DNA of 64,000 nt from Lachnospiraceae bacterium (GCA_015057405.1 SVEK01000007.1:28209-92208), one strand, 5' to 3'. Shown: positions 8,709-18,454, numbered from the stretch's first letter. Notes: generated from the letters alone by a model not told the origin. Numbers and translations are program-made.

Positions 8709-9712
8709 AGTGCATACGTCTTAGCTGCAATATCATTTAGCGGGAGTTCATACTTAACAGCACCCAATTTTCTCGCTTCTCTCGGCATTCCGTATACAAC
8801 ACTTGTTGCCTCATCCTGACCGATAGTTTCCCCGCCGGCCTGCTTAATATTCAAAAGTCCTTTGGCACCGTCTCCACCCATACCGGTTAGAATTATCCCG
8901 ATGGAATTTTTTCCAGCAACCTTAGCAACAGAATCAAATAACACGTCAACTGAAGGTCTGTGTCCGTTAACCTTTTCACCCATATTACAGTCAACAATCA
9001 GTTCACCACCACACCGTGCAAGACGCATATGCTTATCGCCCGGAGCAATCAATACCTGCCCCTGCTTTATTACATCTCCGGTTTTTGCTTCTTTGCACTC
9101 CAATCCACTCTCTCTTGCAATTCTTTGGGCAAACATAGCTGAAAATACAGGTGGAATATGTTGTGCTATAACAATACCCGGTATATCGCTGTCAAAACTT
9201 CTTATTATCTCCGCAATCGCTTCTGTTCCGCCGGTAGAGGCTCCTATCGCAATTACAGTCTGCTTAGCAGATAATTTTTTAACTCGATATAACTCGTCGT
9301 TATCCTTACGTATTCTTACGCGTGCTGTTGCTGCACCTCTTACCCTTGGCAAAAGCTCCTTACATATAAATTCTTCTGCCTTTGATTCACTCGTTAACGC
9401 AGGTTTAGCCAAAAAATCCACGGCACCCACGTCAAACGCATCAAATACCCTGTCACTTAAAGTTGTAAACATCACAACCGGAACAGGGTACTGTGGTAGT
9501 AACTGATACAAAAAATCAAGGCCGTTCATTTCCGGCATCTCTATATCACATATCATAACATCCGGCTTAGCACCGGTAATAACACCGGCAGCTTCAAAGG
9601 GATCGCCTGCCTGGGCAACAACAACCATATCCGGTTGTTTTTCAATACTTCTAATCAACAATTGTCTGACAAAAAGAGAGTCATCAACGATCATTACATT
9701 TAACTTTTTCAA
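8690..9712 (-). CDS. cheB: Chemotaxis response regulator protein-glutamate methylesterase CheB
   Basis: The 340-residue protein has a receiver domain (residues 1-125: MIVDDSLFVRQLL, phosphorylated Asp in VMICDIEMPEMNGLDFL, TTLSD, FLAKPAL). A linker leads to a CheB esterase domain (from ~150: IAIGASTGGTEAI with the catalytic Ser, VIAQHIPPVFSAMFAQRI with the His, IILTGMGGDGAKGLLNIK with the Asp). It demethylates or deamidates chemoreceptor glutamates, which resets adaptation when phosphorylated by CheA. The start is TTG at 9712, with GGGAGG six bases upstream. It follows an Hpt-domain gene by 19 nt. It implies a motile organism, although cheA, cheR and receptor genes are outside the window. Confidence 0.96.
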   Translation of the reverse strand: MKKLNVMIVDDSLFVRQLLIRSIEKQPDMVVVAQAGDPFEAAGVITGAKPDVMICDIEMPEMNGLDFLYQLLPQYPVPVVMFTTLSDRVFDAFDVGAVDFLAKPALTSESKAEEFICKELLPRVRGAATARVRIRKDNDELYRVKKLSAKQTVIAIGASTGGTEAIAEIIRSFDSDIPGIVIAQHIPPVFSAMFAQRIARESGLECKEAKTGDVIKQGQVLIAPGDKHMRLARCGGELIVDCNMGEKVNGHRPSVDVLFDSVAKVAGKNSIGIILTGMGGDGAKGLLNIKQAGGETIGQDEATSVVYGMPREARKLGAVKYELPLNDIAAKTYALLKYMK

Positions 9713-9731
9713 AATAAACCTCCCGGATCCA

Positions 9732-10406
9732 TCAGTTTAACATGCTTCTTAATTGTGCAATCTTAACCGGATTATCTGTTTCATCAATCAACTCATTAAT
9801 AATCTCTTCTGCAATATCTGACATCCCCGACTCAATTAACGTACGAATATTATCCTTTGCTTCATTAAAATCCACATCATTTAACAACTCATCATCGTCA
9901 TCATCAAACAACATATCAATATCAGACTCTTCATATTCATCATCTTTGTATTCAATATCTTCGGACTCAATATCATCAAATCCCTTATCTACTCCCATAG
10001 CTCTAAGATAAATACTGAGCGCCTTAATCGAATTATTCCATACGGCAAGTAACTCAGGCCAATGCGATGTACAATACTCAATATCATCAGCCTTACTCTT
10101 AAGTTCATGATCATATGCTACATCTGCCAACCCGTCTATGCCAAGACTCTTAGCATTATTCTTAAGGCCATGAACATTAATAGCATAAGAATGCATGTCC
10201 CCTGCATCAAGTGCTTTCTTAAGGTCATCTTCCATATCCGCTTTCATATCATAATATATATCAGCAATCTCACAATATGCCTCATTGGAATCACCACAAT
10301 AAACATAACCTTTCATGTAATCAATTCCATATTCACCAAGCATCTCGGTTGCTTCTTTTATAATATATTCTTCAGGTTGTCCAACTAAATAATCTAATCT
10401 TTTCAT
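9732..10406 (-). CDS. Hpt (histidine phosphotransfer) domain protein with acidic tail
   Basis: From the ATG at 10406 (GGAAAGGA upstream; a GTG eight codons earlier has no good site) the protein is 224 residues. Residues ~45-120 match an Hpt four-helix domain, with the phosphorylatable histidine in NVHGLKNNAKSLGIDGLA (about His79). It is followed by a very acidic region (SEDIEYKDDEYEESDIDMLFDDDDDELL) and a short helical C-terminus. Hpt proteins relay phosphoryl groups between a sensor receiver and a response regulator. Directly upstream of cheB (19 nt), it may feed the CheB receiver or another regulator, which is inference from position. Confidence 0.72.
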   Translation of the reverse strand: MKRLDYLVGQPEEYIIKEATEMLGEYGIDYMKGYVYCGDSNEAYCEIADIYYDMKADMEDDLKKALDAGDMHSYAINVHGLKNNAKSLGIDGLADVAYDHELKSKADDIEYCTSHWPELLAVWNNSIKALSIYLRAMGVDKGFDDIESEDIEYKDDEYEESDIDMLFDDDDDELLNDVDFNEAKDNIRTLIESGMSDIAEEIINELIDETDNPVKIAQLRSMLN

Positions 10407-10554
10407 CGTGCCATTATCCTTTCCTCTCACACAAATCCCTACTATATTTACAACAATTCTCTTAATATCTATTAAGTATATATTAACATTTTATTACTGT
10501 TTTATCAACCGAAGATTTTATTTTTTTTTTATTTTTTAATTTTATCACTAGTTA

Positions 10555-11139
10555 TTACATCAACTGTTCTGCAAGTATTTTTACACCAATAAGAATTAAT
10601 ACAATGCCGCCTGCAAACTCTGCTTTTGATTTATACTTTGTACCAAATATGCTTCCTACTTTAACACCAACACATGACAATACAAAAGTAATAATTCCAA
10701 TAACTCCGGCTCCAAATACGGTATTCCAATCGGAACTGACACCACTCAAAATATTAATCGGCACACATACAAATGTTACTCCCATGGCCAATGCATCAAT
10801 GCTTGTTGCAACTGCCATCAAAAACATGATTTTTATCCCAAGATTATCATCATAATTGTCTTCATCTTCACCAAAGGATTCTTTGATCATGTTTCCGCCA
10901 ATCAAAACAAGAAGACCGAACGCTATCCAATGGTCAATATCAACTATGTAACTTGCAAAATTATTACCTATAAAATAGCCTATCAAAGGCATTATCGCCT
11001 GAAATGAACCGAACCATATTCCACATACCGCCGCTTTTGAATACGATACATTTTTCATAGCCAGTCCCTTACATACTGAAACAGCAAAAGCATCCATAGC
11101 AAGACCTACTGCCAATACAAAAAGTTCTAATAATCCCAT
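10555..11139 (-). CDS. mntP: Manganese efflux pump MntP
   Basis: The 194-residue membrane protein has six predicted helices and the duplicated MntP motif with conserved Asp: LAVGLAMDAFAVSVCKG near the N-terminus and AVATSIDALAMGVTF in the middle. It exports Mn2+ from the cytoplasm. An acidic cytoplasmic loop (ESFGEDEDNYDDN) separates the halves. GGAAGGAT precedes the ATG. mntP is often controlled by a yybP-ykoY manganese riboswitch, but I could not recognise one in the upstream spacer. It is divergent from dapL and appears monocistronic. Confidence 0.93.
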   Translation of the reverse strand: MGLLELFVLAVGLAMDAFAVSVCKGLAMKNVSYSKAAVCGIWFGSFQAIMPLIGYFIGNNFASYIVDIDHWIAFGLLVLIGGNMIKESFGEDEDNYDDNLGIKIMFLMAVATSIDALAMGVTFVCVPINILSGVSSDWNTVFGAGVIGIITFVLSCVGVKVGSIFGTKYKSKAEFAGGIVLILIGVKILAEQLM

Positions 11140-11345
11140 TTTATCCTTCCTATTCTGTCAAGCCAAAGTTAATTAATTCTATGGGCTTTGACGAATTTTA
11201 TATTCTTCAGAAAAACCGAAAGCATATCGCATCCTGATATAAGCATATCATCACAAAATAATTCCACTCAAAAACTATTCTATTCATATTATCCCAATAA
11301 ATTCCTTGTGTCAATCTTGTATATAAAGCAACTGCATCATCACAT

Positions 11346-11461
11346 AAAACAACTAATACGTAAATCAACGAATATATGAAACAACTAATACACAAATCAA
11401 CTAACATACAAATCAACTAATATACAAATCAACTAACATATGAAACAACTAATACACAATT
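11346..11461. repeat. Seven-copy 16-bp tandem repeat upstream of dapL
   Basis: In the 430-base spacer between mntP and dapL the motif CAACTA (once CAACGA) recurs at 11350, 11366, 11382, 11398, 11414, 11430 and 11446, exactly 16 bases apart each time. Units alternate between forms like AAACAACTAATACAC and AAATCAACTAACATAC. The array is AT-rich with almost no G on the plus strand and ends about 45 bases before the dapL -35 box. The rest of the spacer (11140-11345) holds no gene; two overlapping ORFs there are not convincing. Confidence 0.85.
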
Positions 11462-11504
11462 AAATAAATGAATGAATATATAAAAATAATTAAGGCAAAG
11501 TTGT

Positions 11505-11533
11505 TTGACAGTCTATACAAAGGATGATATTCT
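11505..11533 (+). promoter_or_regulatory. Promoter of dapL
   Basis: TTGACA (11505-11510) and TATTCT (11528-11533) with a 17-base spacer lie 36 bases ahead of the dapL start, followed by the GAGAGGAG ribosome binding site at about 11553. Confidence 0.75.
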
Positions 11534-11568
11534 AATCTGTGAAATATTAACTGAGAGGAGTACATATT

Positions 11569-12768
11569 ATGTTACAGCTTAACGAAAATTACATGAAATT
11601 AAAACAAAGTTACCTTTTTGCAGAAATAGCTCACAGAGTTAACGATTATGTTGCCGCTAACCCTGATAAAAAAGTAATTCGTCTCGGTATTGGTGATGTT
11701 ACAAAACCACTTCCGCAAAAGACTATTGAAGCTATGCATCAGGCAGTATCACATATGGCTTATGCCGAAACATTTAAAGGATACGGTCCGGAACAGGGAT
11801 ATGATTTTCTTAGAGAAAGAGTTGTTGAGTACTACAAAAAAAATGGTGCCTCAATTACAATGAAAGACGTATTCATTTCAGACGGAGCAAAAAGTGACAC
11901 AGGTAATATCACAGACTTATTTGGTCCTGACAATATTGTGCTTATTCCTGATCCTGTTTATCCGGTATATATGGATACCAATATGATGAACGGACGAAAT
12001 ATAAAATTCATGGACGCCAATAAAGAAAATGGTTTCACACCTATGCCTTATGAAGGACTTGAGGCAGATATTATATATATCTGTTCTCCTAACAATCCTA
12101 CAGGAGCTGCTTACACCCGTGAACAACTTAAAGAGTGGGTAGATTTCGCACTTAAGAACGGTTCTCTTCTTTTGTTTGATGCAGCTTACGAATGTTTTAT
12201 TGAAGACCCTGCAATTCCACACAGCATATATGAGATTGAAGGAGCAAAGAAATGTGCAATTGAGTTCTGCTCTCTTTCAAAAACTGCAGGATTTACAGGT
12301 ACACGATGTGGTTACACAATCGTTCCTACCGAACTTGTTGTTAAATCCTCAACCGGTGAAGACGTATCTGTAAATGCAATGTGGACACGTCGTCAGACTA
12401 CCAAATTCAACGGAGTTCCATATATCGTTCAGTATGCCGCTGCGGCTACTCTCAGCGAAGAAGGCATTGAGCAGTGCAAAGCAAATATTGCGTATTACAA
12501 GGAAAATGCAAAGATAATTGCATCATGTTTTGAAAATAAAGGAATCACCTACTTTGGCGGAAGCAACTCACCGTACATATGGTTTGAATGTCCTAACAAT
12601 ATGGAATCATGGGATTTCTTTGATTATCTTTTACAAAATGCACAAGTTGTAGGTACCCCTGGAGCAGGATTTGGTAAAAACGGCAATAATTTCTTCAGAC
12701 TTACAGCCTTTGGTGACAGAGATAACACAATCGAAGCAGTAGCAAGAATTGACAAACTTCTTAGCTAA
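11569..12768 (+). CDS. dapL: LL-diaminopimelate aminotransferase
   Basis: The 399-residue fold-type I PLP enzyme matches DapL in length and motifs: VIRLGIGDVTKPLP near the start, KGYGPEQGYDFLRE, ISDGAKSDTGNI, the nucleotide-loop equivalent IYICSPNNPTGAAYT, and the PLP-binding lysine in CSLSKTAGFTGTRCGY. It transaminates tetrahydrodipicolinate directly to LL-diaminopimelate with glutamate, the one-step branch of lysine and cell-wall biosynthesis used by many Clostridia. It stands alone, with a strong promoter upstream and a 15-bp hairpin downstream. Confidence 0.96.
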   Translation: MLQLNENYMKLKQSYLFAEIAHRVNDYVAANPDKKVIRLGIGDVTKPLPQKTIEAMHQAVSHMAYAETFKGYGPEQGYDFLRERVVEYYKKNGASITMKDVFISDGAKSDTGNITDLFGPDNIVLIPDPVYPVYMDTNMMNGRNIKFMDANKENGFTPMPYEGLEADIIYICSPNNPTGAAYTREQLKEWVDFALKNGSLLLFDAAYECFIEDPAIPHSIYEIEGAKKCAIEFCSLSKTAGFTGTRCGYTIVPTELVVKSSTGEDVSVNAMWTRRQTTKFNGVPYIVQYAAAATLSEEGIEQCKANIAYYKENAKIIASCFENKGITYFGGSNSPYIWFECPNNMESWDFFDYLLQNAQVVGTPGAGFGKNGNNFFRLTAFGDRDNTIEAVARIDKLLS

Positions 12769-12831
12769 TGTATCTTGGTATTACACCATTGTAATATGAC
12801 AATTGATTGAATATTTTAGGATTTAATAATA

Positions 12832-12865
12832 TTGAGGCTATGACTCGAAAGAGTCATAGCCTCAA
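12832..12865 (+). terminator. 15-bp hairpin downstream of dapL
   Basis: TTGAGGCTATGACTC (12832-12846) and GAGTCATAGCCTCAA (12851-12865) pair perfectly around a GAAA tetraloop, 64 bases after the dapL stop. The plus-strand T-tract is missing (an A-run follows), so termination strength is uncertain. It may serve both dapL and the converging DUF4956 gene, or protect the 3' end. Confidence 0.6.
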
Positions 12866-13042
12866 AAAATATATTCGTACAATTATTAACTTCATCTGAT
12901 GCAAAACATCCGGCATTTTACACCATACAGTCAAGTTCAACTGCTTCCACTGAAAACGTAAAGCATATATATTCATGCTTTTTAATCGCATCCGCTACCA
13001 ACTATCAGATTGTTACATTTTGTTAGCCGGCAGTCCGCCCTT

Positions 13043-13747
13043 TTACAGAGTTTCGGTATTAACAGGCACCTTACCGCAGGCAACTGTAAGATTACCGTTA
13101 CGGCATCGTATCTCGTCTAACATTTTCTTTTCGTCTTTTACATCCTTCATAACAATAATATACTGAAGGTCGTACATGGTTCCCATATTGACAGTCTTAA
13201 CTCTTTGTCTTGTAACAGTTTTTAAGTATTTGGCAAATATATCATCAAATATCTCTGTGTAATCAAGATTTTCAGCAATTGTAATTCTAAGAAGTTTTTC
13301 GTCGCTGACTTTTTCTTTCAGAGGTATCTTTGCAAATAATACGAATGCTATTCCAACAATAACAGTAAGTACAACTGCATATCCAATGAATCCCATACCA
13401 ATTGCAAGACCAATCGCAGTCGTTAGGAATACTGCCGTAATCTCCTTCGAACTTCCGGGAACTGAACGGAAACGAACAAGACTGAATATACCAAGCACAG
13501 CTACACTGGTACCAACATTACCGTTAACCATAACAAGAACAGCCTGCACAATTATTGGAAGTAATGCCAATGTTGCGGCAAAATTCTTTGTATAAGTCGG
13601 GGTTGCATACATATAAGCTATGGATATCAATATACCCAGTAATAATGCGACAGATATACATATAATCACTGTCTTTTCATCAAAACTATTAACTACCGTC
13701 TTTTGTCCAAAATCATCTGTACTCGTTACAAATAATGAATCAAACAT
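13043..13747 (-). CDS. DUF4956 family membrane protein
   Basis: The 234-residue protein has three or four membrane segments in its first half (VIICISVALLLGILISIAYMY, FAATLALLPIIVQAVLVMV, AVFLTTAIGLAIGMGFIGYAVVLTVIVGIAFVLF). A conserved loop reads GIFSLVRFRSVPGSSKEITAVF, and a cytoplasmic C-terminal domain follows. This is the DUF4956 pattern. The start ATG comes one base after the stop of the VTC-domain gene (TAATATG), with GGGGG upstream, so the two are translationally coupled. These families often travel together, usually with CotH-type spore-coat kinases, which are missing here. A role in polyphosphate or surface phosphate metabolism is inferred from the partner only. Confidence 0.85.
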   Translation of the reverse strand: MFDSLFVTSTDDFGQKTVVNSFDEKTVIICISVALLLGILISIAYMYATPTYTKNFAATLALLPIIVQAVLVMVNGNVGTSVAVLGIFSLVRFRSVPGSSKEITAVFLTTAIGLAIGMGFIGYAVVLTVIVGIAFVLFAKIPLKEKVSDEKLLRITIAENLDYTEIFDDIFAKYLKTVTRQRVKTVNMGTMYDLQYIIVMKDVKDEKKMLDEIRCRNGNLTVACGKVPVNTETL

Positions 13748-13748
13748 A

Positions 13749-14492
13749 TTATTGTACCCCCATTATCTTTCTTTTATGTGCCGTACCATACTTGGAAAAT
13801 GAGTACGGATACAAATTAATTGCCGATAATTTATTGACCAGCCACATCGGCATTGCCCCATTAGTCTTAATCTCCATAATATACTTATCTTCTTCCAATA
13901 TCAATTCCCCATAATCACCGGAAGCAAGACTAAGATCCGTGTCCCTTGTACGTACATTTCGGTCAAATGTAATTCTAAGTTCAGGATTGTCAATTCCAAA
14001 TAAGGCAATTCTGTCATATGCAATATATGTTGCAGGAATAAGCTTGTAATGATTGATTATGTATTCTATTTCATGCATTATCTGTATATCAGAAAAAGAA
14101 TCTAATCCGCTGTAATCACTTATATCATTACCGTATAGCTTTCCACCCTCCGTGATGTTATCAATCAACGCAAGAGCTTGTCTGTAGACCAACGGTATTC
14201 TCCGCTTATATACAACGCCTTTACATTTTTTCTTAATTTCCAGAAACACAGTATCATCTTCTTTTGGAGTTCCGTAACTTCTTATCCTAAACTTTTCTTT
14301 ATAGGGAGGCTTTTCTATTGATGTCCGAATCAATTCGCAGTCTACAGTATCGTAATACACATTACAGATAGTATGTAAACCGTATACGTCTTCAGACATA
14401 TGCTCCAAAAGAAAAGGATATAATTCATCAAACAGAGCTTTGTCGAGCATATATTTTTTTTCAACACGCTTAAATACCTGAATAACAGGCAT
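13749..14492 (-). CDS. VTC-domain protein (polyphosphate polymerase-like)
   Basis: The 247-residue protein shows the VTC/CYTH tunnel-fold pattern. Basic residues near the N-terminus (FKRVEKKYMLD) and the strands CNVYYDTVDCELIRTSI, KEKFRIRSYG, VFLEIKKKCKGVVYKRRIPL, RITFDRNVRTR and the late glutamate strand IMEIKTNGAMP are all present. In yeast Vtc4 this domain makes polyphosphate from ATP; bacterial members are less studied. GAGGGGGTG precedes the ATG. It heads a two-gene unit with the DUF4956 membrane protein, which may anchor it or move the product. Confidence 0.87.
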   Translation of the reverse strand: MPVIQVFKRVEKKYMLDKALFDELYPFLLEHMSEDVYGLHTICNVYYDTVDCELIRTSIEKPPYKEKFRIRSYGTPKEDDTVFLEIKKKCKGVVYKRRIPLVYRQALALIDNITEGGKLYGNDISDYSGLDSFSDIQIMHEIEYIINHYKLIPATYIAYDRIALFGIDNPELRITFDRNVRTRDTDLSLASGDYGELILEEDKYIMEIKTNGAMPMWLVNKLSAINLYPYSFSKYGTAHKRKIMGVQ

Positions 14493-14588
14493 AGTTTACA
14501 CCCCCTCGACAAATTATTTGATGACACAACAACTAAGTATATCTGCTTAACCTTAAGCGAACCTTAGTTATTCACTCCATCATCATTT

Positions 14589-14614
14589 CCGGCAAGAACA
14601 ACAATTCTTGCCGG
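14589..14614. terminator. 10-bp perfect hairpin between purL and the VTC gene
   Basis: CCGGCAAGAA (14589-14598) pairs with TTCTTGCCGG (14605-14614) around a six-base loop, 63 bases downstream of the purL stop. No T-tract follows on either strand, so it may be a weak terminator for purL or an RNA-stabilising 3' structure. Confidence 0.45.
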
Positions 14615-14676
14615 ATAATATTCACAAGATACATCTATCTTATGTTAACTATTAATTCATGTTCTAAAACCCGAAA

Positions 14677-17600
14677 TTATTTGAAGTACTTAACTCCTGC
14701 CTCAAATATTTTCTGATCCTGCTCACCAAATATATTGACAGCAACACCGGTACCAATACGTTCTGAATGAGCCATTTTACCAAGTACACGACCGTCAGGA
14801 CTTGTAATACCTTCAATAGCCATGTAAGAACCGTTAGGATTGTAATCTTCGTCCATTGTTGGGTTGCCGTTTACATCAACATACTGAGTTGCAACCTGTC
14901 CATTAGCATAAAGTTTCTTAAGCCATTCGTCACTTGCAACAAAACGTCCTTCACCATGTGATGCAGGAATTGTATAAACTCCGCCAAGCTCTGCACATGA
15001 TAACCAAGGTGAACGATTGGAAACAACCTTAGTGTATACAGACTTGGATATATGACGACCAAGACTGTTAGTTGTAAGAGTCGGTGAATCAGGAGCCTGT
15101 TCACATATCTTACCGTATGGTACAAGTCCTAACTTAATAAGTGCCTGGAAACCGTTACATATACCAAGGATAAGACCATCTCTGTTATCAAGAAGGTCAT
15201 GAACTGCTTCAGCAATTCTCTCATTACGGAATACAGAAGCAATAAACTTAGCAGAACCATCAGGCTCATCACCGGCACTAAAACCACCTGATATCATAAG
15301 TATCTGTGATTGGCGAATTGCTTTTTCAAAGTTATCAATAGAATTACGTATATCTGATTCAGACATATTACAGAATACGTGACTTGTAACCTTTGCACCT
15401 GCATTTATGAATGCCTTAGAGGTATCATATTCACAGTTCGTTCCCGGGAATACCGGAACGAATACTTCAGGTGTTGCCACCTTATTCTTAGCCACATATA
15501 TACTGTCAGCCTTAAACAGATTATTGTCAAATCCCTTGTCTTCAGGTGTTGATACTGTTGGGAATACTTTTTCAAGAGTTCCTGTCCATGCTGCAAAAGC
15601 ATCTTCCATGCTAATATCAGAACCACCAACTTTAAATGCGGCATCTGAAGTAATCTTACCAACTACTGTATAGTCCACATTAATCTCATTAAGTTTATCA
15701 GCCGGAACTTCTGCAACTATTCCACCGTAAAGTGGTGCATAAAGCTTGTCATTGTCAAAATCACTTGCAATCTCAACACCAAATCTGTTACCAAATGCCA
15801 TCTTACTTACAGCTTCACAAATTCCGCCATAACCTATAGCATATACAGACTTAAGTACACCCTTACCGGTAAGTGCATGTACGGCATCATACATCTTCAT
15901 TGTGTAATCATAATCAGGAAGATTATACTCATCCCTTACAATATCCATCGCAATAATTACATTGCCCGCTTCCTTAAACTCAGGAGTAACAACATCTCCA
16001 AGTTTTGCAACATCAACTGCAAATGAACAAAGAGTCGGGGGAACGTTAATATCATTAAATGTTCCTGACATACTATCCTTACCGCCAATTGACGGAAGTC
16101 CGAGTTTAATCTGCGCTTCATAAGCACCAAGCAAAGCTGCCATCGGCTCACCCCAGTTAGCCGGATCTGTTCCGAGTCTTCTGAAATACTCCTGGAATGT
16201 AAAACGAATCTTGTGATAATCACCACCGGCAGCAACAATCTTAGCAACAGAATTGAGCACGGCATACTGGGCTCCATGGTATGGACTCCAGCTTGAAAGG
16301 AACGGATCAAGTCCGTAACTCATCATAGTAACCGTGTCACATTCACCTTCTAATACAGGAAGCTTAGCTATCATAGTCTGAATAGGAGTTGCCTGATAAC
16401 GTCCGCCGTATGGCATAGTTACAGTACATGCTCCGATTGAGCTGTCAAACATCTCAACAAGCCCTTTTTGTGAACAAACATTCAAATCAGCAAGCGTATC
16501 AAGCCATCTGTCCTTAACACTCTTATCTGATTCCGATCCCTTAAAGTAATCAACTGTCTCATCAGGCATTGTTACAACAACGTCCGATTCCTGATGAGCA
16601 CCGTTTGTATCTAAAAATGCACGGGAAAGATTAACGATAGTCTTTCCTCTCCATTTCATAACCAATCTTGGTTCCTTCGTAACAACTGCTACCGCAACGG
16701 CCTCAAGGTTCTCCTCTGCAGCAAATGCAAGCATCTTATCCACATCAGAAGGATCAACTACAACTGCCATACGCTCCTGTGACTCAGATATGGCAAGTTC
16801 AGTTCCATCAAGACCGGCATACTTCTTAGGAACTTTGTCAAGGTCGATATTAAGTCCGTCTGCAAGTTCTCCGATTGCAACAGACACACCACCTGCACCA
16901 AAGTCATTACATTTTTTAATAATACTGCTGACTTCGCTTCTCCTGAATAATCTCTGAATCTTACGTTCTGTAGGAGGATTACCCTTCTGAACCTCAGCAC
17001 CGCATGTATCAATTGACTGTGTATTGTGAGCCTTGGAAGAACCTGTAGCTCCTCCACAACCGTCTCTTCCCGTACGTCCGCCGAGAAGAATAATAATATC
17101 ATCAGGATCTGAATTCTCTCTTATAACATTTTTACGAGGAGCAGCTCCCATAACAGCTCCAATTTCCATACGTTTTGCTACGTAATTAGGATGATATACC
17201 TCATTGACAAGACCGGTTGCAAGACCAATCTGGTTACCGTATGAACTATATCCCGAAGCAGCACCTGTAGTAATCTTTCGCTGTGAAAGCTTACCTTCAA
17301 GAGTATCTTTAAGAGATACTGTAGGATCAGCCGCACCGGTCACACGCATTGCCTGATATACATAACCTCTTCCTGATAACGGATCTCGGATAGCGCCACC
17401 AAGACATGTAGCAGCACCACCAAAAGGCTCAATCTCTGTAGGATGATTATGTGTCTCATTCTTAAAGAACACAAGCCACTCTTCAGTAACTCCATCTATC
17501 TCAACCGGAACTATAATGGAACATGCATTAATTTCGTCTGACACTTCCATATCATCCAGCTTACCATCTGCCTTAAGACGTCTCATCGCCATAAGTGCTA

Positions 17601-18432
17601 TATCCATAAGAGAAACATATTTGTCATCTCTGTTCTTATAAATATCTTTAAAATCCTCAAGATAATTATCATATGAAGCCTTAATAGGTTTCTGATATTT
17701 TCCGTCTGCAAAACTAACATTTTTAAGTTCTGTAAGAAATGTAGTGTGACGACAATGGTCAGACCAATATGTATCCAACACACGAATCTCCGTTACTGTC
17801 GGATTACGCTTCTCTTCATCATTAAAATGCTTCTGAATATGCAGAAAATCCTTAAATGTCATTGCAAGACCAAGTGAATCATAAAGTTCCTTAAGACTTG
17901 CCTCATCCATATCCTTAAAACCATCAAATACAGCTATATCTGCCGGTTCATCGTAAACTGCTACCAACGTTTCAGGAATAACTTCATCAGTCTCTTTTGA
18001 ATCAACAGGATTAATACAATATGACTTAATCCTGTCAAACTCTTCGTCTGTAATACTTCCTGATAAAATGTAAGTTGTCGCAGACCTGATAACCGGTTCT
18101 TCACTCTCATTAAGAAGTTTGACGCACTGTTCAGCAGAATCAGCTCTCTGATCAAACTGACCCGGAAGATATGTTACAGAAAACACTCTGTCACCTTCCC
18201 CACAGTCAAACTTATTTTCATAAAGATAATCTACAGGTGGCTCTGAGAATACAGTATTGAGAGAACTCTTGTAAGTCTCTTCACCAATATTTTCAATATC
18301 ATATCTTACAAGCACACGTACATTATCAATTCCCGTAATGCCAAGATACTTATTAAGCTCTCTGCGAAGTTCTTTTGCAGCAATGGCATAAGCCTGCTTT
18401 TTTTCAACATATATTCTGCGTACTTTACTCAT
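14677..18432 (-). CDS. purL: Phosphoribosylformylglycinamidine synthase (fused PurL-PurQ)
   Basis: The 1251-residue protein is the single-chain FGAM synthase. It begins with a PurS-like segment. The synthase domains follow (TYWSDHCRHTTF, FKNETHNHPTEIEPFGGAATCLGGAIRDPLSGRG, GIGGKDSMSGTF-type repeat near 790). The C-terminal glutaminase domain has the nucleophilic Cys in LILGICNGFQALIKLG and the His/Glu pair in ASHGEGRF. It converts FGAR, glutamine and ATP to FGAM in purine synthesis. GGAGAG lies six bases before the ATG. It is transcribed 22 nt after a foldase-like gene and is far from the purM-purN-purD operon at 57-60 kb. Confidence 0.96.
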   Translation of the reverse strand: MSKVRRIYVEKKQAYAIAAKELRRELNKYLGITGIDNVRVLVRYDIENIGEETYKSSLNTVFSEPPVDYLYENKFDCGEGDRVFSVTYLPGQFDQRADSAEQCVKLLNESEEPVIRSATTYILSGSITDEEFDRIKSYCINPVDSKETDEVIPETLVAVYDEPADIAVFDGFKDMDEASLKELYDSLGLAMTFKDFLHIQKHFNDEEKRNPTVTEIRVLDTYWSDHCRHTTFLTELKNVSFADGKYQKPIKASYDNYLEDFKDIYKNRDDKYVSLMDIALMAMRRLKADGKLDDMEVSDEINACSIIVPVEIDGVTEEWLVFFKNETHNHPTEIEPFGGAATCLGGAIRDPLSGRGYVYQAMRVTGAADPTVSLKDTLEGKLSQRKITTGAASGYSSYGNQIGLATGLVNEVYHPNYVAKRMEIGAVMGAAPRKNVIRENSDPDDIIILLGGRTGRDGCGGATGSSKAHNTQSIDTCGAEVQKGNPPTERKIQRLFRRSEVSSIIKKCNDFGAGGVSVAIGELADGLNIDLDKVPKKYAGLDGTELAISESQERMAVVVDPSDVDKMLAFAAEENLEAVAVAVVTKEPRLVMKWRGKTIVNLSRAFLDTNGAHQESDVVVTMPDETVDYFKGSESDKSVKDRWLDTLADLNVCSQKGLVEMFDSSIGACTVTMPYGGRYQATPIQTMIAKLPVLEGECDTVTMMSYGLDPFLSSWSPYHGAQYAVLNSVAKIVAAGGDYHKIRFTFQEYFRRLGTDPANWGEPMAALLGAYEAQIKLGLPSIGGKDSMSGTFNDINVPPTLCSFAVDVAKLGDVVTPEFKEAGNVIIAMDIVRDEYNLPDYDYTMKMYDAVHALTGKGVLKSVYAIGYGGICEAVSKMAFGNRFGVEIASDFDNDKLYAPLYGGIVAEVPADKLNEINVDYTVVGKITSDAAFKVGGSDISMEDAFAAWTGTLEKVFPTVSTPEDKGFDNNLFKADSIYVAKNKVATPEVFVPVFPGTNCEYDTSKAFINAGAKVTSHVFCNMSESDIRNSIDNFEKAIRQSQILMISGGFSAGDEPDGSAKFIASVFRNERIAEAVHDLLDNRDGLILGICNGFQALIKLGLVPYGKICEQAPDSPTLTTNSLGRHISKSVYTKVVSNRSPWLSCAELGGVYTIPASHGEGRFVASDEWLKKLYANGQVATQYVDVNGNPTMDEDYNPNGSYMAIEGITSPDGRVLGKMAHSERIGTGVAVNIFGEQDQKIFEAGVKYFK

Positions 18433-18454
18433 AATCTACTCTCCATAACTACAA

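Noticed and set aside
11140..11345. A yybP-ykoY manganese riboswitch before mntP.
   Set aside because: I could not find the conserved core or pairing in the leader; only short direct repeats (AGCATATC) were present.
11188..11416. Open frames on both strands in the mntP-dapL spacer.
   Set aside because: They run into the 16-bp repeats, have no Shine-Dalgarno and no protein-like pattern.
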